A stretch of DNA of 64,000 nucleotides from Branchiostoma belcheri (taxonomy: Eukaryota; Chordata; Leptocardii; Amphioxiformes; Branchiostomatidae): the NCBI RefSeq assembly GCF_001625305.1, contig NW_017802658.1, forward strand, positions 187,839-251,838. The letters are read 5' to 3'. The position numbers and the translations under genes are program-made. The notes beneath the pieces were generated by a model. The model saw nothing but the letters and a program-made list of their open reading frames with translations, searched no databases and had not been told where the DNA came from. This document shows positions 56,245 through 64,000 of the stretch, piece by piece. How positions within the stretch are numbered: the first letter of the stretch is position 1; the number at the start of each line of letters is the position of its first letter.

Positions 56245-56612
56245 TTAACTTCAGGACCAAGAAAAGCCACCAGAGGCCCAAACTTAAATCACTTATACGA
56301 TAGAACAAATTCTTACGAATTGGGAAAGGCACTTGTCCTTGGGAAAGGCACTTTACACGACTTTCCCCACTTCGCTCAGGTGAAAATGAGTATTGTATTG
56401 TCCCCTGTGTTGGTGGCGGCATCAATATAAGTTTAAAAAACTTGAGTGTGCCGTCACCACGTCTTGTGATTACATGTTAGAATACAGAAGAAAAAATTCT
56501 TACGACACACCAAATGTCATAACAATCCATCCATGGCTTCTTGAGTTATGCGGTTTAATTAAAAACATCGTCTTCACAACACTGCCAAAAGTATCAGCTT
56601 AGTGAAGGTAAC
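56245..56612. repeat. Dispersed CTTCGCCAAG element copy
   Basis: Contains AGCCACCAGAGGCCCAAA, ATAACAATCCATCCATGG and CTTCTTGAGTTATGC, and ends AGTGAAGGTAAC, matching the order in 39135-39655. Confidence 0.5.
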
Positions 56613-57820
56613 AAAAATGTTCATGTGCATTTGTGCGTGAGCTTTGCAATGCAATATCCTAGCCTACTAAGAGAAAAAAAATGTTCCCGGTGCACCACAC
56701 ATCACTACCTCTGTAATTGTGATGTGATTTCAGCCGATTTCGTCCTTCCATGTGCGTCATACCAGCGGAATCAAGGCGCTTCTAATCAAGTTTCTTCGCC
56801 AATGTCAAAATCGTGATTAGATTTGGACTATTGAGTTCTTTCTCGATAAAGTAAATCGTTCTCAAGCAAAGTGACCGACCGTTTTTCCCACGGATATTCG
56901 TGGTGAGTTATTCAAGTTCAGAATGTGTTCAAGTAACGTACAATGGTCGGCTCATAGACAAATATTTTGTTCAAACGTATTATATAACCAACGTGGATTA
57001 AACTCAGAAAGTATATGTATATTAGTGTACGTTTCTGTAGTTTTCTCTCATATGCAAAAAAGTGCAATAAATATATATAGAATCTTAAAATTCCTTGTCC
57101 TTGCAACTTCAGTAAGAGAAGTTGGCTTCACACTGACAAATTCGAAAATATTAATATTTATCTATCATGGATTCTTTCTCATTCCATTCGCATGTAAACA
57201 GAACTTTTAACAACAAAGCTACATTACTTGTTGAAATATTTTACTGAATGTCTGAGAAGCCAATCTCCTTTGTCTCACAGCTACATCTTAGCCCTGTGTG
57301 CCTATGAGTCACCAAACCGAGGTAGTCTGGGTGCAATCCTCATTAGTTTTATGCTCGCTCTCAACGTAAAATTAACGAGGCTATGACTGTCCGTGCTCTA
57401 GCGTGTACCCTTTACTAGCACGTTCTCACATCGGCATAGCCGCTTCTCAAGAGTACTTCAGAAGAAGGGACTACAAGAGGATTTTCCCGTGAAGAGGGAG
57501 TCCTTCTTACACAATGACGGCCACTCCAGAGCCTCTCGTGCACAGTTAGAGTAATTCTCTGCGTGGAAACGCCCGTGTCTGACTGCTAGCTGGTGTACCG
57601 CTCGGTGTGCTACTCGGACCCCGTTAGAAGTAGGGCGGGGGACAGGTGGCTCTGGCGCGGGTTATTAGATGTGAGGGGCGGCAGGCTTTGAGAAATGTGA
57701 CAGGACGGACAGGCATGAAACGTTACGGCGTAGGGGGTTCGCCTGCGTGTAAAAAATGACCAAGCAAAGAGGATCTTTACACATAACTAACTCAACTTAT
57801 GAGATTTAGTATATGCACAC

Positions 57821-57955
57821 GGTTGGTTGGTTGGTTGGTTGGTTGGTTGGTTGGTTGGTTGGTTGGTTGGTTGGTTGGTTGGTTGGTTGGTTGGTTGGTT
57901 GGTTGGTTGGTAATTTCTACTATTTCCAGCCGCTTCTGAAGCCTGGTAGAGGCTA
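57821..57955. repeat. (GGTT)n fused to a half fold-back MITE
   Basis: About 22 copies of GGTT (57821-57910) run straight into TAATTTCTACTATTTCC...GCCTGGTAGAGGCTA (57911-57955), the outer right arm of the TAGCCTCTACC family. The left arm is missing. In intact copies the junction base sequence is TTGGCCAATTTCTAC, so the repeat probably grew from TTGG inside the element. Confidence 0.85.
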
Positions 57956-58731
57956 ACAAGTGTCAACAATGTTGCTGCTATCCTAAGCTAAGGATTGTTG
58001 GTTCACTAAACTTCAGTCTCCAATGAACGAACTTGTAATCATACAATCCGTCTGGTCCTACATTTGGAACAGCACCAAATGAACAACATAACCAAACTTT
58101 AGGCACAGGGCCTAGCTAACACATTGGCACACACACAAAAATCACCAGCATCAAAGCCAGACTTCTATTTGCTCAGGAGTCGCAGGGCGGGATTTTCGGC
58201 TTTCTAATTAGCAAGACGACTCTCAAGATGCAGACTGCTACAGGAGACTTTCTTCCAGACGTTGGCCCAGCCTTCAGGTGATCATACAGACTTAAGACTG
58301 TAGCAAAGCCAAGAGGCGCCCGGGAGAATACTTAGTATACAAGTGAGAAATGTCCGACTGAGAGTGCAGAGCTCAGGTTCGATGGTAGGAAGAGAAAGAT
58401 TTGTTATTGTTGTAGCCATGGCAACAGCTAAACGGCGATAAAAAGGTCGCGTACTTAGGTCAAAGTCTTTCCTAGTTTTAGAGTAAAGATCCACATAAAC
58501 ATGTATGGTACTGGGGTAGTTGTTCAATGGCATAAAGTCTATCACAGCATTCATACAGAGTGCTAGAAACTGTTCGTGAGACTCCACATAAAAGGTTACA
58601 TAGTGCAATATCTAGTTAGTTTTTTCTTACCCAACAGCGTTTTTATTTTCCCTTTTTATGACTACATAGTGTTTTTTTTATTCCTACCGTGTTCTGTTTC
58701 CCCCGGTTTAAACATTATTCAACATCAGAAC

Positions 58732-58897
58732 TACTCTCCAAGCAGAGGTTGTGGGGGAATGATCGTTATCTTTTTATATATGGCCGTTTTTTGTGTGTGT
58801 TTTTTTTGTCGCTACCCCCACCAACCGTCGGTGGCCGGCGACCTTCTCTGGCTAGTGGATACTGTATTGCCACCGAAAGGGATCTGCTTGGAGATTA
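58732..58897. mobile_element. MITE, CTCCAAGCAGAGG/CTCCAAGCAGAT family
   Basis: Left end TACTCTCCAAGCAGAGG, right end (complement) TAATCTCCAAGCAGATC, followed by CGGTGGCAATACAGTATCC, which nearly equals the left arm of 61533-61804. The two ends belong to the two end types of the family, so this is a hybrid or the full two-ended form. No coding sequence. Confidence 0.7.
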
Positions 58898-60396
58898 TAT
58901 CAGAACACCCTCAGAAAAGCCTGCTGTGGAGTCTATTTTATAGCGTGGGCGGGAAACTGTGCAAGATTCTCGTCACGATGACCCTTTAACGAAAACATTT
59001 GTCTGACGTCTCCCCGAGAGGGTACCTTCCCGATCCCCGGGTGTGTCAGCTGCCGTTAATTGGACTCGGGTTGACATTTCCTCCGGTACTGACGACTGAT
59101 TTGAGTTCTAGTAAAGCTGACTTGTGTGGTGGAAGATCAAACTACTGCTGCCAGGGACTCAGAAACGTCTAGATAATGTTGAATTTCTGTCTTAGTTGAG
59201 GAAGGATGCCGGTCTTTGATACTAGAGGGCCTAGGGCATATTTACGTCATTTTCACCCTCGTTCGTCATCTTTAAACCCTTTAAAACGCGCCTTATCATT
59301 GGTCCCCACAGGCTCGGCAATACCTCCTAGGGGGTACTCAATAATCCCTACAGGGTGTCCATCCAGAATAGCACCTGCAGCGTTCGTATCTTTCTATAAC
59401 TGATTAATTTCAGAACGAAGTTGACAAGTTGATCGCCATCTCGTCAAACCGTGAGATAAAACGACAGGAAGATAAAAAGCTTAATTTTATCGCCAATTTC
59501 CAGGCAGAAAATTGATTACGTTTCCCGTAGAGCTTTGTGTGTTTGAAGTTTTGGAAGTGATCGGTTCATTTGCATATCGAACGTGATTGGCTAACCGCAG
59601 GCATACGTCACCGGAAGTAAACATAAACAGAAAACAGGGAAGGCAGATGAGAAGTCTGGAAGGAACAGAAAGAGAAAGTGATTCGAGTAATACGGAGAAA
59701 GGAAGACTAGAAAAGTAATGATTAAATGTAAGATGTTGAAAGGCTGGATAAAATTTAAAGATAAATGGAACGAAAATTTGAAATGAAAAAATAAAACAAC
59801 AACGTATTTTGGAAATGTGACAAAAGAAAGACTGCTACATATACAAATATCAACAAAAGTGAAAATGATAAAGTACTGTTTAACAGCGCAGTTGAAAACG
59901 TTTGTATTGTGTAGCATATTCAGAAAAATATTGAGTCTAAAATGTTAGCGATTCTACATTCAAACTCTCTAGTGCCTTTCTAAATGTTACCCGTGATAAT
60001 CTGGTAATATATTGTTAACGGCGAGAAGACGGAAGACTTGAGCCGATTTCTAAGAAACCTGGCTTTTCTCCTGCATGTCTCAAATGTAGACATAGCGAAC
60101 ACAGCCCACCCGCACATACAACTCCCTACAGACAACCGCCCACGGATTACTTACCATAGTATCCAACAATCCCCACGCTTTCTATGGCCTACATGGCAGA
60201 CTTTGGATACAGAATCAGATAACCATACTGTATGGCATGGAGTAGCCACATGTTTTAACAGCAATGTATGTACGTGTATACATTTGTATTTCGTACATTT
60301 CTTTATACTTGTGTAGCACCCCCCCCCTACGTGGCGGTCAGAAAATAAGTACACTCTGCAAAAATTGTACCAATCATTAGATCTCTAGTTGGGGAG

Positions 60397-60564
60397 TAGC
60401 CTCTTCCAGGCTTTCGAGAAGCGGTTGGAAAGAGTAGAAATTGACCAGGGGAGTTGGTCCGCTTAAAAGAGTACATTTTGGTGGACCAACTCCCCCGGCA
60501 TGTTATCTGTCTATTTGCCCAATTTCTACCCTTTCCAACCGCTCCTGAAGCCTGGTAGAGGCTA
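60397..60564. mobile_element. Fold-back MITE, TAGCCTCTACCAGGCTT family, second copy
   Basis: Left arm from TAGCCTCTTCCAGGCTT and right arm ending GCCTGGTAGAGGCTA; shares GCGGTTGGAAAG, GTAGAAATTG and GAGTTGGTCC with 55259-55465 but lacks part of the left arm. Confidence 0.75.
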
Positions 60565-61532
60565 ATTTGAGAATACATGGCAGTAATATCTCACTGCTAG
60601 TATGATGAAAGAAAAGTTCCCTCACACAAACTTCGATACATCAGTTACAAGATGAGCCATAAATTGTCTGCAGGAATACGCAATTAGAGTATAACTCTTG
60701 TTGAATTAGCCGGTATATGTTGCTTTATTGAATAAATAAAGGTGATTTTTTATGAGTAGATTGTAACGTTACTGCATGTAACTGTGACTTACGATGCTCT
60801 GCCCCAGAGAGAACAACAGCGGTGGGAAATGTTGAAATTTCCGGTCGTAAAGTCTTTAACGACACACATACGTCCTACATAGTGTTTTAACGAAAGGTTG
60901 TCTGATACGTTTCTATCCAGACTACGAGCTGGGTTACTTTACAAAAGAACACTAGTAGAAACAAGAAAGTGGAGATCTCATACCTCCGTGAAATATTTGA
61001 ATTTTTAAAAAAAATTTTGGAAACTTCTTCTTTTGTGAATTTTTTCTCTTAACGTCTCTTCATTTTCCAACTGGCACCCAGGAAACAGACTCCCAACCAA
61101 CTTTCTGTTGTATGGATTCTGGGACCTAATTTTCCGTGTCTGCCCTTTTGTGGTCTGTGGTTATGGAATTCTCCCACCGACGTGATTATCACTCAACTGT
61201 ACGAACACACATAAATTAACACACTCACAGACACCAAAAACTGAACATTCGTACACGGAGGCAACATTGTAAATTTGCCAAATAGAGGGAGAAGAATTTG
61301 TCAGAAGAATCAGCCACCCCGCTTCTGAAATGAAATTGAACATCAGTCAGTCTCACATTCAGCTCCAAACCCGTTCAGGACACGGTCTGTAGGGAGCCGA
61401 AGAGACCATTAGCAGCACGGCTGATACAGTCCAGCCTTACAGAACTCCCTGTGCGCTCAGCACGTGCCATGGCTGCTAGACAGGCGGGATTCTGGCTCTC
61501 ACTTCTGTGGAGTCTCAAATCTACGTAAGCCC

Positions 61533-61804
61533 TAATCTCCAAGCAGATCATACGGTGGCAAGGCAGTATCCATTGCTGCAGAGGAGTGTCCATTTAATAG
61601 CCACCGAAGATCTGCCGACACCGAAACAGGGTGTTTGTGGGTGAAAATGGTGTCGTCGCCCCTCCTTGTGGACCATTAACAGCAATGTGAATCATACGGG
61701 CGCCAATACAAGCGATTTATAGCTTAAATCTGGGAAAAATTCAGTCACCCGCACACATCTCAGTGGCTAAGTGCCTTGCCACCGTCTGATCTGCTTGGAG
61801 ATTA
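61533..61804. mobile_element. MITE with 33-bp inverted ends, CTCCAAGCAGATC family
   Basis: Inverted ends match at 32 of 33 bases: TAATCTCCAAGCAGATCA at 61533, then ACGGTGGCAAGGCA, and its complement ending 61804. The interior of about 200 bases has no coding sequence. No certain target duplication. It is the best-preserved family member in the window. Confidence 0.8.
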
Positions 61805-61842
61805 AGTACGTCCCGTAAACTTCATTTGGGATCCTCTTGACC

Positions 61843-61960
61843 TACTCTCCAAGCAGAGGTTGGAGAGGAGATCGTTACCTTCCTCTGATTGGTCGGTGAT
61901 CGCTCTCTGATAGTGGAGAGGGACGCGGGAAGGGGATACCAATCAGAAGAGGTGTAACAG
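61843..61960. mobile_element. MITE left end, CTCCAAGCAGAGG type
   Basis: Starts TACTCTCCAAGCAGAGGTTG, followed by GATCGTTA, as in 58732-58897; only 38 bases from the previous element. It contains a weak internal inverted pair (TCTGATTGGT / ACCAATCAGA, 61883 and 61938). Confidence 0.5.
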
Positions 61961-62004
61961 TAGGGTACAACCGCCACCAACTCACCTGTCTATTGAACAG
62001 GTCC

Positions 62005-62077
62005 GGACCTTTTAGCCTAGCGGTTAGTGCGTTGGGTTCGTGAGTTGGCAGCCCGGGTTCGAATCCCGGGAGCCAAG
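62005..62077 (+). mobile_element. tRNA-like sequence with perfect Pol III boxes
   Basis: TTTTAGCCTAGCGGTTAGTG (box A region) and CCCGGGTTCGAATCCCGGG (box B in a perfect T arm). The acceptor arm (5' GGACCTT) does not pair with the 3' side (AGCCAAG), and no anticodon stem is clear. I read it as a SINE head or tRNA pseudogene, sister to 51175-51255. Confidence 0.6.
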
Positions 62078-62125
62078 AAATTTCATGTTTCTACTCGCCC
62101 CTAGTTGTTTCAGTGGTTCCCACAC

Positions 62126-62142
62126 CGGGAATAGAACCCGGG
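62126..62142 (-). repeat. Inverted box B-like T arm
   Basis: The complement reads CCCGGGTTCTATTCCCGG, a T-arm-like palindrome facing the tRNA-like copy at 62005-62077, 50 bases away. Possibly the 3' part of a second inserted copy. Confidence 0.4.
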
Positions 62143-63054
62143 CCTTAATTGGCGCCAAATCCTAACCTCTATGTGACATGGGACTTGAACCCTTTAATAA
62201 CTGTACAAAAGGCAAGAATTTCCCTCTCCAACCTGTACTTGCAGAGTACTCTTGGATGGTGCTCTGGACCCTCAAAATCTAGAGCAACAAGACGTGTTAT
62301 TCCTTCAGTAATGCATGATTATATTTGCCAACTGGAAATAAAAGGCAGACACTCTCACGAGGACTTACACTGACAATAGCTCGAGGTTCGGCCACCCTGA
62401 AGCAAGTGCGAATCATTCCATATTCCCGTCACGATCCGACCGCTCACGACGACACGACCGTACATGGCGGGAGATATAGGGCAGCAGGTCAGACTGTCGC
62501 AGATAGGAAATGTTGTGTTTATGGAGGAGGGGGCGTTACAAGATACAGGGAGGAGGGGACCGTACAAAATACAGTACTAGAAAGAATTTGGCAAACGGAA
62601 AAAATACGCTCAGTTTCCAGGGACCGTTGCAGATCCCACCAACGGAAAGAAAACGTTTGGATTATATTGGGGACCGACACAGATTTTGAAAGATTACGCA
62701 AATAGTTATGTATTCTTTGTTAAAGCTAGGGTTTACTTCTTCTTGGTTTTCCCTCTACGACAGATGAGCTAGGAAACCGCAATGTATTGTGGGATACGGT
62801 TACTGTCTCCTCTGTAGAATACAGTTGAAATATGGACACCTGTTTTCTGAGGGCCAAGGACAATCTTGAAATTTAATACGAGGAGCCGTTTTTCAGAACC
62901 ACGACAGTGCGTTCTGTGTCGTGACTGATATAATACGTACGTGAATAAGAAAGAAGTAATTTTATTTCCTGTGCCGGCGTGAACTGCATGTACTTCCCGT
63001 GCGGCGGCACAGAGGACTTGATGAATGGATTATCGTCTGCGTGTGTGCGCGCGG

Positions 63055-63109
63055 TGACGTCACAGCCAGCCAGACTACATCAATACCCATTACGTACCGG
63101 TCATATATA
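63055..63109 (+). promoter_or_regulatory. CRE plus TATA-like pair
   Basis: TGACGTCA (63055-63062), then TATATA (63104-63109), in a CpG-richer segment. Arrangement like the candidate promoter at 40473-40610; no gene model attached within the window. Confidence 0.3.
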
Positions 63110-64000
63110 CGGTCAGGTCCGGCCAGACGGCGGCACGACGGATCGCCCGACATTTTAGCGCTGCCAGCTGACCTGGGCTCGACCCCTGCAGACGGCTATC
63201 GTTTATTAGTCGGCCCTGGTTTTAGATAGAATCGAATCAACGTAAATTATGTAGCAGTTAGAGCAGGAACTGACGAGACACTTATGGCATTAACTATAGG
63301 CTTAAGGGACAACAAGCACGTACAGTTGTGTGTCGCATAGTCGCGAATTTGGCCTCCCAAACACTTGCCGAACGACCCCTAACTATGGTTGGGAGTAGGT
63401 CGGGAGCATTGAGTCGGGAGAAAGGTGTGTCGGCTGGTTTTCAGCCAGGTTGGCTACTGTTCGGCTGCGCCACTACCGAATGTTATAAACTGTTTGAAAC
63501 ATTCGGGTGTGGACCAGAGTGTGTGGGTATGGACGGGAGGTTCGGCCATGGTTGGCTGGTGGTTGAGTAGTGTTCCGGACAATTTCAAATTTGACTTAAA
63601 TTTAACTCAAATTCAATTCGATTCGTATCGAAATGTAGACTTGACCCACGTCATGTTATCCTTGTTACATTTTGTATCGTTGCTTGAATTTCAAATATTG
63701 AAGAGACCAGCTGTTCTGCAAATTTCGAGACCAGAAAATTGAAATGCAGGGGATGAACCTGAGACAGCCGAATCTGCGAGATAATTTCTGTGGTCTTTTA
63801 GGTAAGCGTGACCCCAGACCGGGCGGTACGACTCGTTTAGCCGGGCTTCTCCTCAGAGCTTTCCGTCCGAGATTTGTTGTCTTCGACGCGTTTATCTCTT
63901 AATCTAAATGCACTGACTCAAGAAGCCGCTGGCTAATAATCTCCACCGTCCGAGACGGGGGATCTCGCTTTTAATTTCACGCCAGCGCGAAGTGAAACAC

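Noticed and set aside
62005..62077. Functional tRNA gene
   Set aside because: Box A and box B are good, but the acceptor arm does not pair and no anticodon stem can be drawn; a sister copy at 51175-51255 points to a repeat.

Overview
The window looks like metazoan genomic DNA, most likely a lancelet (Branchiostoma). The support is a deeply conserved, intron-rich gene for the nucleoporin Nup205, a large nucleotidyltransferase-TPR protein, and many short AT-rich, TACATGTA-rich and fold-back repeats that I associate with amphioxus. The species call is inference. There are no operons or bacterial signals. A run of 954 N's (32067-33020) is an assembly gap.

Left third (1-30.2 kb): 38 consecutive coding exons of NUP205 on the + strand. 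I joined them by splice sites, and the reading phase closes at every junction. They run from a split codon at 153 to the TGA ending at 30136 and encode about 1,868 residues; only the N-terminus lies outside the window. Upstream of three exons there are extra exon-like copies with an acceptor-like start and an in-frame stop. The introns hold a Harbinger-like MITE, a hAT-like MITE with a perfect 8-bp target duplication, LINE 3' ends with their tail repeats, tRNA-derived SINEs and a 43-bp minisatellite.

Nested on the - strand inside one large NUP205 intron (16.8-22.2 kb) is a four-exon gene for a protein of about 1,421 residues. It has three N-terminal LGDV modules, a GlnD/DUF294-like nucleotidyltransferase motif and 13 tandem TPRs, mostly of kinesin-light-chain type. 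It is the most unusual gene in the window.

Middle (31.3-37.7 kb, - strand): a decayed Helentron-type Helitron encoding 23-residue basic repeats, an OTU protease domain, a HUH Rep, a PIF1-like helicase (cut by the N gap) and an EEP endonuclease. A shuffled, inverted scrap of the same element lies just beyond its 3' end.

Right part (38-64 kb): a CRE-rich, TATA-containing promoter candidate (40.47-40.61 kb), a probable 5' UTR exon, and a two-coding-exon gene of unknown function (387 residues, 42.7-44.1 kb). Next is a candidate first exon of another + strand gene (45.4-45.7 kb). The remaining 18 kb shows no convincing exon and may be a first intron or intergenic DNA. It is packed with two fold-back MITE families, a 190-bp satellite, microsatellites and tRNA-like SINEs.
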